Shown: positions 7,976 through 16,614 of the stretch, piece after piece
Numbering within the stretch: the stretch's first letter is position 1
Layout: each line of letters starts with the position of its first letter
NCBI GenBank assembly: GCA_017427775.1
Contig: JAFRSD010000009.1
Coordinates: 1 to 64,000 of the forward strand
Length of the DNA: 64,000 nucleotides
Source of the DNA: Lachnospiraceae bacterium
GTDB lineage: Bacteria; Bacillota; Clostridia; Lachnospirales; Lachnospiraceae
Direction: 5' to 3'
Translations under genes and position numbers: made by a program
Notes under the pieces: model-generated
Seen by the model: only the letters and a program-made list of their open reading frames with translations
What the model was told of the DNA's origin: nothing
Database searches by the model: none

Positions 7976-9244
7976 TCAGCCCTGCCCGGAACCTGCCGTC
8001 TGTGCTTCGGCGGTCGCGCCGGTAACAGCTGCCTCACCTGCCGCCTCCGGCTGTCCGGCATCGGCGGGTGCTTCCGGCCATTTCGTATAAAGGTATTTTA
8101 ATATAATCGGCGTCGCAATGGAAGAACAAAGGATCAAAAGAATGACCGATGTGAAATATTTGGCATCGAGAAGCCCGACCCCGAGACCCTTCTGGGCAAC
8201 GATCAGGGCAACCTCTCCACGCGTCATCATGCCGCATCCGATCTTCAGCGCTTCGGAACGGCGGAACCGCATACAGCGGGAGATGAGGCCGCATCCGATC
8301 ACCTTTGCCGCCATCGCCACGATAACGAAGCATACGGAGAAACCGAGCAGCGGAACGATCTCCGAGAGTTTGATATCGGTCTTGATTCCGATACTCGCGA
8401 AGAACACCGGTCCGAAAAGCATGTAGGAATTGATGTCCATCTTCCGAGCGATGTATTTCGAGTCGCGGACGTTGCAGAGGATGATGCCTGCGGCAAATGC
8501 GCCCGTGATATCGGCAATTCCGAAGAAGCGCTCCGCGCAGTATGCCATTAACAGGCAGAGGGCCAGACCCGCAATCGGGATACGTCTCGTGTGCGGATGC
8601 TTGGCGTCATACCATTTGAAGATCTTATAGACGACGAAACCGAACAGGAACACCCACGTGAAGAATAAAAGCGTGTGCCAGATCGTTTGCGCGGGAGTGA
8701 TCGAATCGTCTTTTAATCCGAGGACAAATGTGAGTACGATAATGCCGAGGACGTCGTCGATGATCGCGGCGCTTAGGATCGTGGTTCCGATCCGCCCGGA
8801 AAGGTATCCCATTTCCTTCAGGGATTCAACCGTAATGCCGACGCTTGTGGCGGTCATGATGCAGCCGATCATAACGGCGTTTAAAAATCCCGGATCATGG
8901 AAGCCGATTCCGTAATACAGCATGTAAAGGGCGGTTCCGCCGGCCATCGGAACGGCTACGCCGAAGCAGGCGATCAGCGTTGCGGCAATGCCGGATTTTG
9001 CAAGGTCCTTTAAGTCGGTCTCAAGCCCTGCCGAGAACATCAGGAGAACAACGCCGATCTCCGCCATGGTCGAAAGAAAATCGCCCGACCGGACGAGCCC
9101 TAAAACGGAAGGGCCGATCAGCAGCCCCGCGAGAATCTCGCCGACAACCTGCGGAACACGGAACTTCCTCACAACCATGCCGAGAAACTTAGCCGACATG
9201 ATAATGATCGCAAGCTCCAAAAACACTATATTGCCTTTGTCCAT
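7976..9244 (-). CDS. Kef-type cation:proton antiporter (CPA2 family)
   Basis: A 422-residue membrane protein with about 11-12 hydrophobic segments. Family markers include PQVVGEILAGLLIGPSVLGL near residues 30-49, the core segment ending ILSAAIIDDVLGIIVL near 155-170 with the paired Asp expected for Na+/H+ exchange, and MMTRGEVALIVAQKG near 355-370. There is no TrkA-N domain; the protein ends in an Ala/Gly-rich tail. It should exchange Na+ or K+ for protons across the cytoplasmic membrane. CAGGAGG precedes the ATG. It is transcribed alone, 90 bp after the surface-protein gene start. Confidence 0.9.
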   Translation of the reverse strand: MDKGNIVFLELAIIIMSAKFLGMVVRKFRVPQVVGEILAGLLIGPSVLGLVRSGDFLSTMAEIGVVLLMFSAGLETDLKDLAKSGIAATLIACFGVAVPMAGGTALYMLYYGIGFHDPGFLNAVMIGCIMTATSVGITVESLKEMGYLSGRIGTTILSAAIIDDVLGIIVLTFVLGLKDDSITPAQTIWHTLLFFTWVFLFGFVVYKIFKWYDAKHPHTRRIPIAGLALCLLMAYCAERFFGIADITGAFAAGIILCNVRDSKYIARKMDINSYMLFGPVFFASIGIKTDIKLSEIVPLLGFSVCFVIVAMAAKVIGCGLISRCMRFRRSEALKIGCGMMTRGEVALIVAQKGLGVGLLDAKYFTSVILLILCSSIATPIILKYLYTKWPEAPADAGQPEAAGEAAVTGATAEAQTAGSGQG

Positions 9245-9471
9245 GAATGCCTCCTGAGTGCCTGAGCGCTTTTATATATCAGAATAATACAGTACAAATG
9301 AATGTTGCTAACATCTGATTCTAGATTTCCCGCATGGAAAAAGCAATGGGCAAAAGAGCGAATTTACCTGCGTTTTCCGAGGGCGTATTAAGCGATTTGA
9401 TGAAAAAATGACGGGTATCAGGGAAAACCGTCCGGAAGGGGGAAGGTTTTGTGAAAATCCCGTGCTCTCGG
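9245..9471. other. Intergenic stretch between divergent genes
   Basis: About 230 bases between the antiporter start and the next promoter. It must contain the antiporter promoter; a TATTAT box about 40 bases upstream of the antiporter start with a weak TTAGCA 16 bp before it is a possible candidate. No gene, RNA or repeat was recognised. Confidence 0.4.
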
Positions 9472-9500
9472 TTGACGGAGGAAACGGATTGTGCTATAGT
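9472..9500 (+). promoter_or_regulatory. Sigma-A promoter of the MGS-fold gene
   Basis: TTGACG (9472-9477), a 17-bp spacer and TATAGT (9495-9500). It leaves a leader of about 95 bases before the start codon at 9601. Confidence 0.75.
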
Positions 9501-9600
9501 GAAACTGTCTTATTGGGGCAAGAAGGAGACACCGGAATGCGGGGGCGTAAGACGCATTTCGAAACAGAGGAAACAGGCCAGAGGAAAAGGTATAACGGGT

Positions 9601-9996
9601 ATGATTATCGGTTTGATCGCGGACGATACGAGAAAGACGCTCATGCAGAATCTCTGTATCGCATACAAGGGAATATTAGGGAAACACGAGTTGTATTCTA
9701 CCGGCGTGACGGGGCGCATGATTGAGGAAGCGACGAACCTGCGTGTTCACAAGTTCCTCGCGGGAAGCCTCGGCGGCGAGCAGCAACTTGCCATGATGAT
9801 CGAGCAGAACCAGATCGACATGGTGATCTTCCTCCGGAATGCCGACAAGACCCTGAGTTACGACGTGCAGTTCAATTACGTGATCCCGCTCTGCGATGAG
9901 TACAGCATTCCCTTGGCGACCAACATCGCAACCGCCGAGATGCTCTTAAAGGGCATGAACAACGGTGACCTTGAGTGGAGAAACCTTTATAAGTAA
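9601..9996 (+). CDS. Methylglyoxal synthase-fold protein, catalytic residues mostly replaced
   Basis: A 131-residue protein that aligns without gaps to methylglyoxal synthase (MgsA) over its core: IGLIADDTRK, STGVTGR, GSLGGEQQ, MVIFLRN, and LCDEYSIPLATNIATAE. Phosphate-binding positions are kept (K12, T34, T37, matching E. coli K23, T45, T48). The catalytic set is not: E. coli H19, D71, D91, H98 and D101 correspond here to D8, E60, N80, Y87 and Q90; only D20 (D9) survives. It may therefore bind a phosphorylated ligand without making methylglyoxal. The start at MIIGLIA is chosen because it matches the family N terminus and follows GAGGAAAAGG; a longer frame exists upstream but begins before the promoter. 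Monocistronic, with its own promoter and terminator. Confidence 0.85.
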   Translation: MIIGLIADDTRKTLMQNLCIAYKGILGKHELYSTGVTGRMIEEATNLRVHKFLAGSLGGEQQLAMMIEQNQIDMVIFLRNADKTLSYDVQFNYVIPLCDEYSIPLATNIATAEMLLKGMNNGDLEWRNLYK

Positions 9997-10002
9997 ATAA
10001 CG

Positions 10003-10041
10003 GATTGCGAAATCGCCCGAAGCGGTTCGCAATCTTTTTTT
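10003..10041 (+). terminator. Rho-independent terminator
   Basis: A 9-bp stem GATTGCGAA/TTCGCAATC (10003-10011 with 10026-10034) is followed by seven T residues, just after the MGS-fold gene. Confidence 0.9.
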
Positions 10042-10114
10042 ATGCCATTTTCCGGGGAAAATACGTAAAAATCCCGCCGAAATCCCGCCGGGAGCCGTTT
10101 TTCGGAAAAAGTGC

Positions 10115-10143
10115 TTGCCAACAGGCTGGTTCTGTTGTATCAT
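10115..10143 (+). promoter_or_regulatory. Sigma-A promoter of citrate synthase
   Basis: TTGCCA (10115-10120), a 17-bp spacer and TATCAT (10138-10143), 100 bases before the start codon. Confidence 0.6.
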
Positions 10144-10242
10144 ATCCACATTATCGGTATTGCATAATTGTATACAATCCCGTTCCAAGCGCAAAAGAAA
10201 GGCATCCGCAGGAACGGGCAGATCATAGAAGGGGGCATTCCC

Positions 10243-11619
10243 ATGGCCAACATGATGGAACTTGATGAAAATCTGGAGAAGGACTTTGAATTTCTGCTGC
10301 ATGAATGCATGAAATCGGGCGTGATCGACCAGAACCTTTACGTGGAGTATGACGTTAAGAGAGGACTTCGTGATTCTAACGGCGCGGGCGTACTGACCGG
10401 TCTTACCGAGATCAGTGACGTTACCGGTACCAAGATGATCGCCGGCAAGAAGGTTCCCGCGGACGGCAAGCTTTACTATCAGGGCTATGATGTTCAGGAG
10501 ATGGTGAAGGGCCTGCAGAACCGCCGCTACGCATTTGAGGAGACGACGTATCTCTTACTGTTCGGCGAGCTGCCGAGCGAGACGCAGCTTCGCTCCTTTG
10601 TCGAGCTCATCACGTCGTTCCAGACGCTTTCCAACAAGTTTATCCGCGACGTTATCATGAAGGCGGCCGGACCGAGCATCATGAACGGTCTTCAGAAAGC
10701 CGTTCTGACGCTTTATTCCTACGACGATAAGGCGGACGACATCTCCACGGAGAACGTATTAAAGCAGTCCATGAACCTGATCGCGAAGCTGCCTTTGATC
10801 TCCATCTACGCATATTGGTCTTACCTGCATTTTAAGCAGGATGAGAGCCTGATCATAAGAAACCCCAACCCGGAGTATTCGACCGCGGAGAATATCCTGA
10901 CGATGCTTCGCGCGGATGGAAAGTTCACCGAACTCGAGGCACGCGTACTCGATATCTGCCTTGTGCTTCACGCGGAGCACGGCGGCGGTAATAACTCCAC
11001 ATTTACGACGCATGTTGTTACGTCTGCCGGAACCGATACGTATTCGGCCATGGCAGCAGCCATCGCATCCCTGAAGGGTTTCCGCCACGGCGGCGCGAAC
11101 ATCAAGGCAAGAAAGATGTTTGAAGACCTTGAGGCCAATGTAAAAGACTGGAAGAACGAGGATCAGATCCGAGAATATATCGTGAAACTGGTCAATAAGG
11201 AAGCATTTGACAGGACCGGTCTCGTATACGGTATCGGACATGCCATTTACACGCTGTCCGATCCCCGTCAGGTCATCCTGAAGGACTATGCGAGAAAGCT
11301 TGCGGAAGCAAAGGGCCGCAGCGACGAAATGGAGCTTTACGAGGCCGTTGAGCGCATCGCAAAAGAAGTCATTTCGGAGAACCGTCACCTGTTCAAGCCG
11401 ATCTGCGCAAATGTTGACTTCTACAGCGGTTTTGTGTATGATATGCTTGGAATCCCCGAAGAGCTGTTTACCCCGATTTTCGCAATCTCGCGTATCAGCG
11501 GATGGTCGGCACACAGACTCGAGGAGATTATCAACAACGGTAAGATCATTCGTCCGGCATATAAGTATGTGGGAACCCACAAGGAATACTATTACATGCC
11601 CGAAAGAGACTGGGATTGA
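10243..11619 (+). CDS. gltA: Citrate synthase
   Basis: A 458-residue citrate synthase, condensing acetyl-CoA and oxaloacetate. The start MANMMEL follows AGAAGGGGG and is preferred to an ATG 75 bases upstream. Visible family motifs are the LYYQGYDV segment near residue 89, LHAEHGGGNNSTFT near 248-261 with the first active-site His, GFRHGGANIKA near 286-296, and YGIGHAIYTLSDPR near 336-349 with the second catalytic His. A final SGWSAHRLEE motif places substrate-binding residues. It is somewhat longer than the type II enzyme and matches the form common in Lachnospiraceae. No other TCA-cycle gene is nearby; it probably supplies 2-oxoglutarate for glutamate synthesis. Confidence 0.93.
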   Translation: MANMMELDENLEKDFEFLLHECMKSGVIDQNLYVEYDVKRGLRDSNGAGVLTGLTEISDVTGTKMIAGKKVPADGKLYYQGYDVQEMVKGLQNRRYAFEETTYLLLFGELPSETQLRSFVELITSFQTLSNKFIRDVIMKAAGPSIMNGLQKAVLTLYSYDDKADDISTENVLKQSMNLIAKLPLISIYAYWSYLHFKQDESLIIRNPNPEYSTAENILTMLRADGKFTELEARVLDICLVLHAEHGGGNNSTFTTHVVTSAGTDTYSAMAAAIASLKGFRHGGANIKARKMFEDLEANVKDWKNEDQIREYIVKLVNKEAFDRTGLVYGIGHAIYTLSDPRQVILKDYARKLAEAKGRSDEMELYEAVERIAKEVISENRHLFKPICANVDFYSGFVYDMLGIPEELFTPIFAISRISGWSAHRLEEIINNGKIIRPAYKYVGTHKEYYYMPERDWD

Positions 11620-11685
11620 TTCGTGTGCCGCTTCGGCGCGCGCCCGTTTCCCGAAATCGGCGGGTGACGAGACAGGAGGATTAAC

Positions 11686-12228
11686 ATGGCATTTTTCGGA
11701 CCTCATAATGCGGAGATCAATCAGGTTAACGCACAGATTAAAAACGAGAACGGAAAGATTTCCGGTTACCAGTATACGCTCGGCGTAACGCTTTTAAAGA
11801 AGCTTGACGAAGGCGCTGTTTTCGATGACGAGATCATGGCTATCTATGCTTCGATCAAGGAGTCCCGTACGACGATCGAGAACTGCAATACAAAGCTTGC
11901 CGAGATCCAGCAGCAGATCGCGGAAGAGGAAGCGGCCAAGCAGGCCGAGAAGGAAAGACGCGCGGCAGAGGCAGCAACGCTTCGTGCGGCACGCGCGGCG
12001 GAACTTGCGGCAAAGGCAGGCGGACTGTTCGGCAGAAACAACAGCGCACCTGCAGGCGGCGCAGCATGTCCGAACTGCGGCAACGCCGTTGCTCCCGGCA
12101 TGGCATTCTGCAACAAGTGCGGAACGAAGCTTCCCGAAGCACCGGTCGGCAAGACGTGCCCGAACTGCGGCAATGCGGTTGACGAAGGCATGGCATTCTG
12201 CAATAAGTGCGGAACGAAGCTCGGCTGA
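11686..12228 (+). CDS. Coiled-coil protein with tandem zinc ribbons
   Basis: A 180-residue cytoplasmic protein. Residues 1-85 are mixed and then helical; residues about 60-115 form an Ala/Glu/Arg-rich coiled coil. The C terminus holds two nearly identical zinc-ribbon units, CPNCGNAVAPGMAFCNKCGTKL and a second copy with DEGM, separated by about 12 residues. Each supplies CxxC pairs for one zinc ion. The duplicated DNA (about 12068-12130 and 12158-12222) is almost the same, pointing to a recent repeat. AGGAGG precedes the ATG. It lies 66 bases after citrate synthase with no terminator between, so they may be one transcript. Function unknown. Confidence 0.75.
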   Translation: MAFFGPHNAEINQVNAQIKNENGKISGYQYTLGVTLLKKLDEGAVFDDEIMAIYASIKESRTTIENCNTKLAEIQQQIAEEEAAKQAEKERRAAEAATLRAARAAELAAKAGGLFGRNNSAPAGGAACPNCGNAVAPGMAFCNKCGTKLPEAPVGKTCPNCGNAVDEGMAFCNKCGTKLG

Positions 12229-12322
12229 GTTTCGCCCGACGAAAGCGTAAGAACGGGTTTTGCGCGGGCCATGCCCGTGGCGGAACGGTGACGATTAAAA
12301 ATTCGTGGAAAATGTACACATT

Positions 12323-12360
12323 ACACCCCGAAAAAGTTTCATTTTCGGGGTGTTATTTTT
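12323..12360 (+). terminator. Rho-independent terminator
   Basis: A perfect 12-bp stem ACACCCCGAAAA/TTTTCGGGGTGT (12323-12334 with 12342-12353) is followed by TATTTTT. It ends the citrate synthase and zinc-ribbon unit. Confidence 0.9.
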
Positions 12361-12462
12361 TGCAAAAGTATGTTACAATAAATTATGTATGGGCTTTATT
12401 CCGGCTTTCAACTGTTTTTGACCGCATTCAGCCTGTCTGAGCGCGGAAAAGGAGGCGCCTGA

Positions 12463-13542
12463 ATGGATACCAGAATGGTCCTTTTGGACCGGGACAATCT
12501 GAAGGAAGAGCAATTCGCCGAAGCGGCGGAACTGTTGCGTAACGGAGAGCTTGTAGCATTTCCCACCGAGACTGTATACGGACTCGGCGGCAATGCGCTG
12601 GACCCGGGCGCGTCCGCGAAGATTTACGCGGCGAAAGGGCGGCCTTCCGACAATCCGCTGATCGTACATATCTGCGACACGGCGGCACTTCCGGTTCTTG
12701 CGAAGAACATTCCCGAAAGCGCATGGAAGCTTGCAGAACGGTTCTGGCCCGGCCCGATGACGATGATCCTCGAGAAGCAGGATATCGTTCCGAAGGAAAC
12801 GACCGGAGGACTTAACACGATCGCAATCCGCATGCCGAGCGACGAGATCGCGGCCATGCTCATCAAGGTAAGCGGTTTATATATTGCGGCGCCGAGCGCG
12901 AACGCGTCGGGACGCCCGAGTACGACCAAGGCGAGCCATGTGTGGGAGGACCTGCACGGACGCATTGCCATGATCCTTGACGGAGGGTCCGTACAGATCG
13001 GCCTTGAATCCACGATTATCGATCTGACCGGCGAGAAGCCGCTGATCTTAAGACCGGGTTATATCACGTTAGAGGATATCAGGGACATTCTCCCGGACGC
13101 GGAGTTCGATCCCGCAGTCCTTAGGCGGGAGCGGAACGACAATATCGTCGCAAAGGCACCCGGCATGAAATACCGTCATTACGCGCCGAAGGGCGAGCTG
13201 ACCGTCTTCGAAGGAGACCTTTCGGACGTCGTCGAAGCCGTTCGCAGAGAAGCAGCCCGGAAGCAGGCGGAGGGATATAAAACGGCCATCCTGGCGAGCG
13301 AAGAAACGAAGGACCGGTATCCCGGATTCATCGTTCTTTCCGTCGGAAAGCGTGAGGATGAAGAAGGCATCGCGGCGTGTCTGTTTGATACGCTTCGCGA
13401 GTTTGACCATATGGGAGCGGAGTACATTTTCGGAGAGTGCTTCCGTTCGGACGGCGTCGGACAGGCCGTCATGAACCGCCTTATGAAAGCGGCGGGTTAC
13501 CACATTGTTTACGCCGGGCCGAAGAGCAGGGCGAAGAAATAA
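12463..13542 (+). CDS. L-threonylcarbamoyladenylate synthase (Sua5 type)
   Basis: A 359-residue long-form Sua5/YwlC enzyme that makes threonylcarbamoyl-AMP from Thr, bicarbonate and ATP for the t6A37 modification of ANN-decoding tRNAs. The YrdC domain (about residues 15-205) shows FPTETVYGLGGNA, KIYAAKGRPSDNPLIVH and APSANASGRPSTT; the C-terminal Sua5 domain follows PGMKYRHYAPKG near residue 236. AAAAGGAGG precedes the ATG by ten bases. It is the first gene of a run that continues through rpiB into the ATP synthase genes with no terminator. The TsaBDE partners are not in the window, but tcdA at 51.7 kb acts on the same modified base. Confidence 0.95.
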   Translation: MDTRMVLLDRDNLKEEQFAEAAELLRNGELVAFPTETVYGLGGNALDPGASAKIYAAKGRPSDNPLIVHICDTAALPVLAKNIPESAWKLAERFWPGPMTMILEKQDIVPKETTGGLNTIAIRMPSDEIAAMLIKVSGLYIAAPSANASGRPSTTKASHVWEDLHGRIAMILDGGSVQIGLESTIIDLTGEKPLILRPGYITLEDIRDILPDAEFDPAVLRRERNDNIVAKAPGMKYRHYAPKGELTVFEGDLSDVVEAVRREAARKQAEGYKTAILASEETKDRYPGFIVLSVGKREDEEGIAACLFDTLREFDHMGAEYIFGECFRSDGVGQAVMNRLMKAAGYHIVYAGPKSRAKK

Positions 13543-13569
13543 ACAAAGCCACGGAAAGGAGTGTTTTTT

Positions 13570-13998
13570 ATGATAGCGCTTGGTTGTGATCACGGCGGTT
13601 ACGCACTGATGCAGGAAGTAAAAGAACACCTGAAAGGACAGGGGATCAAGTTCCGCGATTTCGGAACCGATTCGCCGGTACCGACCGATTATCCGATTTA
13701 CGCGAAGAAGGTTGCCAAGGCAGTTGCCTCGGGCAAATACGAAAAGGGCATCCTCATCTGCGGAACCGGCATCGGTATTTCCATTACGGCCAACAAGTTC
13801 AAAGGAATCCGCTGTGCACTCTGCCACGACGTATTCAGCGCAGAGGCAACGAGACTCCATAACGACGCCAATATCCTGGCGATGGGCGGTCGTGTCGTAG
13901 GCCCCGGGCTTGCACTGAAGATCGTTGACACATTCCTTGCTACTCCTTTTTCGCAGGAGGAGCGTCATATTAAGCGGATCAGCCAGATTGAAGACTAG
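13570..13998 (+). CDS. rpiB: Ribose-5-phosphate isomerase B
   Basis: A 142-residue RpiB/LacAB isomerase interconverting ribulose-5-phosphate and ribose-5-phosphate. It shows the family N terminus IALGCDHGGYAL (Asp and His in the active site), DFGTDSPVPTDYP, and ICGTGIGISITANKFKGIRCAL with the catalytic Cys, followed by NDANILAMGGRVVGP. The ATG at 13570 follows AAAGGAG with nine bases between; an in-frame ATG nine bases earlier is too close to that site. It is 27 bases after sua5 and 15 before the first atp gene, so it is part of the same transcript. Confidence 0.95.
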   Translation: MIALGCDHGGYALMQEVKEHLKGQGIKFRDFGTDSPVPTDYPIYAKKVAKAVASGKYEKGILICGTGIGISITANKFKGIRCALCHDVFSAEATRLHNDANILAMGGRVVGPGLALKIVDTFLATPFSQEERHIKRISQIED

Positions 13999-14013
13999 TC
14001 TGTAAGGAGAGGC

Positions 14014-14346
14014 ATGAAAAAGCGCAAAGGGTTCGTAAAACCGGACGGAACCGTTTCCACACTTGTACTGATCACGCAGATCGGTATCGGTATGATGACG
14101 CCTATCGCGCTCTGTGCCGTTGCGGGCTATTTCATCGGCAAGTGGACCGGCTTAGAGGCTCCCGTATTCATTGTTCTGATGTTTTTCGGCATCGCGGTGG
14201 GATACCGGAATGTCTGGGTTATGGTTCGGAAATACACAAAGGACGATGTCCCGGAACCGGTTGTTCCGGAGCATCTGAGTGAGGCGGAAACCGAATTCCG
14301 GAAATGGAAAGAGGAGAAGAAATCCGCGGACGGGAGCGGGCGATGA
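14014..14346 (+). CDS. AtpZ/AtpI-type ATP synthase accessory protein
   Basis: A 110-residue protein with two membrane helices (about residues 20-43 and 48-66) separated by GKWTG, the pattern of the small AtpZ/AtpI family encoded at the head of many F-type ATP synthase operons. The C-terminal third is charged and cytoplasmic. These proteins are linked to c-ring assembly or divalent-cation transport; the exact role is not settled. AAGGAGAGGC precedes the ATG. Its stop overlaps the next start in an ATGA, suggesting coupled translation. Confidence 0.8.
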   Translation: MKKRKGFVKPDGTVSTLVLITQIGIGMMTPIALCAVAGYFIGKWTGLEAPVFIVLMFFGIAVGYRNVWVMVRKYTKDDVPEPVVPEHLSEAETEFRKWKEEKKSADGSGR

Positions 14347-14936
14347 GCAGACGTTATCCCGGTCTCGGGGGCATGCTTAAGGAGATGTTCCGGGATAACC
14401 CCGAGGATTACCGTGACCCGGAGGACATCGACCGGGAGACGGAAGCGGAGGAAGCCGAGCAGAGAGACGGAGAGGATCCCGATGAAGTGGTCGATTATAT
14501 CCCCGTCGGGAGCGAACGCGAGAAGGAAGAGCTTCTGAACGCCGAGGAAACGTTACGCGACCTCAGGTTCGGCATCGTAGTCTTATCGATTGCGGTATTA
14601 CCCCTTGCGTGGTTCGCGGAACCGCACTGGAAATTTCCGATCGGCGTGCTGATCGGCTGCGTGCTTGCGCTGTTCCTCGTACAGAAGATGTATCAAGGTA
14701 TTTCGAACGCTTTGATGATGGATCCGGCAGGTGCCGTGAGATATACAAGAAAACAGGTTGCTTTAAGGTATTTTATGACATTTGGCGTACTGGCGCTCAC
14801 GATGTTTCTCGGAGGCATCTCTATGGGCGCGGGCGCAATCTTAGCTTCCTTCATGATAAAACCCGCGGCGTATTTTCAGCCGTGGTTCCGGAAACTGAGG
14901 CTTTGGTGTAAGGGACTTTTTAAAAGACCTGCCTGA
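14343..14936 (+). CDS. ATP synthase subunit I-like membrane protein
   Basis: A 197-residue protein starting at an ATGA overlap with the preceding gene. Residues 1-75 are hydrophilic and very acidic (DPEDIDRETEAEEAEQRDGEDPDE). They are followed by four hydrophobic segments (about residues 80-97, 102-120, 143-160 and 162-178), in the layout of UncI/AtpI proteins that precede atpB. The acidic extension is unusual for subunit I. Position directly ahead of atpB supports a role in c-ring assembly. The assignment rests mostly on context and topology. Confidence 0.65.
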   Translation: MSRRYPGLGGMLKEMFRDNPEDYRDPEDIDRETEAEEAEQRDGEDPDEVVDYIPVGSEREKEELLNAEETLRDLRFGIVVLSIAVLPLAWFAEPHWKFPIGVLIGCVLALFLVQKMYQGISNALMMDPAGAVRYTRKQVALRYFMTFGVLALTMFLGGISMGAGAILASFMIKPAAYFQPWFRKLRLWCKGLFKRPA

Positions 14937-14977
14937 GCGGAGGCTTCCGTTGTGATTTCTGACAGAAAGAGAGGTGA

Positions 14978-15682
14978 ATGACAATGGAGACGGAACTTGA
15001 CCTGGGAGTCAACGGATATGCCCGGTTTGAGTTGTTCGGAAAGACGTTCTTTCTGACGAATACGCACATCGCGATCATTATCGTTGTTGCGGTGATTACC
15101 GTCCTTGCGATTCTTGCGAACCGTGTCATTCGGAAAGCGGACCCCTCGAAAGCTCCCGGAAAGGCGCTTAACCTGATCGAGCTTGTGGTGGACGCCATTG
15201 ACGGCATTACGAAGTCCAACATGGGAGAGAAACACTTCCGGGGCTTCTGCAATTATATCGGAACGCTGATGATATTCCTCGTATTATCGAATACGGTCGG
15301 AATCTTCGGACTGCGTCCCCCGACAGCCGATTACGGCATTACGTTCGGTCTTGCGATCATCACATTTTTCCTGATCCATATCAACGGATTCCGTTACCAG
15401 AAGATGAAGCATCTGACCGATCTGTTCGATCCCTGGCCGCTTACCCCGATCAACGTGATCGGCGAGTTCGCGACGCCGGTATCGATGTCGCTTCGTCTGT
15501 TCGGTAATATTTTGAGCGGTACCATTATTATGGCTTTGATATACGGCCTTCTGCCGAAGTTTATGCTTCTGTTCTGGCCGGGTGTCCTGCATATCTACTT
15601 CGACCTGTTCTCGGGCGCCATCCAGGCATTTGTATTCAGCATGCTGACGATGGTATTTATCGCCAAGAACTTCGAGGATTGA
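14978..15682 (+). CDS. atpB: F-type ATP synthase subunit a
   Basis: A 234-residue membrane stator subunit forming the ion half-channels beside the c-ring. Five to six hydrophobic segments are seen. The essential stator Arg lies in the signature PVSMSLRLFGNILSG (about residues 166-180). The short N terminus and the motif NVIGEFATP before it are typical of bacterial subunit a. Two ATGs lie six bases apart at 14978 and 14984; AGAGAGG is spaced better for the second, so the first two residues are uncertain. First structural gene of the atp operon. Confidence 0.95.
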   Translation: MTMETELDLGVNGYARFELFGKTFFLTNTHIAIIIVVAVITVLAILANRVIRKADPSKAPGKALNLIELVVDAIDGITKSNMGEKHFRGFCNYIGTLMIFLVLSNTVGIFGLRPPTADYGITFGLAIITFFLIHINGFRYQKMKHLTDLFDPWPLTPINVIGEFATPVSMSLRLFGNILSGTIIMALIYGLLPKFMLLFWPGVLHIYFDLFSGAIQAFVFSMLTMVFIAKNFED

Positions 15683-15732
15683 CGTGCCGTACGGCCTTCG
15701 GGCCGGTAATCAATTATGTATATCATTTTTAG

Positions 15733-16002
<270 letters not shown>

Positions 16003-16032
16003 GAATAGGATCGCAGTAACGGAGGAATGATT

Positions 16033-16614
16033 GTGAGCAATTTGTTGTCCTCCGGGCTCCTGTTTCTCACCGAGACAGCAGGGGAACCGGAAATGAAAGA
16101 CAAAATATTTGCCCTCGACTGGCAGCTCATTTTCGATGCGGTCATTGTTGCCTGTGCCGTATTCTTTCTGTTCTTCCTTCTGTCCTACCTGGTGTTCAAT
16201 CCCGCGCGCGACCTGATGCAGAAGCGTCGCGACATGATCGCGCAGAGCATTGCGGATGCCGATAAGGAGAAGGAGGAGGCGCTTGCCTTCAAGAAAGAGT
16301 ACGATGCCCGTTTGAAGAACGTGGAGGCGGAAGCGGACGGAATTCTCGCGGATGCCAGAAGACGCGCAAAGGGCCGGGAAGATGCCATCATCAATGCCGC
16401 TCAGGAGGAATCCGCGCGTATTATGGCAAGAACGCAGACGGAAGTCGAGCTTGAAAAGAGCAGGGCTAAGGATGAGATCAAGCAGGAGATCATCGCCGTC
16501 GCGGGCGAGATGGCAGGACGTTTCATCTCGGAGAAGATGGACCCCGCCAAGCAGGCCGAACTGGTCGACGATGTGATCCGTGAGATGGGAGAAGAGACAT
16601 GGCGTCAGGAATAG
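16033..16614 (+). CDS. atpF: F-type ATP synthase subunit b
   Basis: A peripheral-stalk subunit of about 193 residues: a short N-terminal lead, one membrane helix (IFDAVIVACAVFFLFFLLSYLVF) and a long charged coiled coil to the C terminus. I place the start at GTG 16033, seven bases after GGAGG; an ATG at 16027 is only one base from that site. The region DLMQKRRDMIAQSIADADKEKEEA is a typical b-subunit helix. It overlaps atpH by 16 bases, indicating translational coupling. Confidence 0.93.
   Translation: MSNLLSSGLLFLTETAGEPEMKDKIFALDWQLIFDAVIVACAVFFLFFLLSYLVFNPARDLMQKRRDMIAQSIADADKEKEEALAFKKEYDARLKNVEAEADGILADARRRAKGREDAIINAAQEESARIMARTQTEVELEKSRAKDEIKQEIIAVAGEMAGRFISEKMDPAKQAELVDDVIREMGEETWRQE

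Noticed and set aside
9408-9725. A plus-strand frame overlapping the start of the MGS-fold gene
   Set aside because: It begins upstream of the promoter and its translation has no domain; the overlapping frame matches a known fold.
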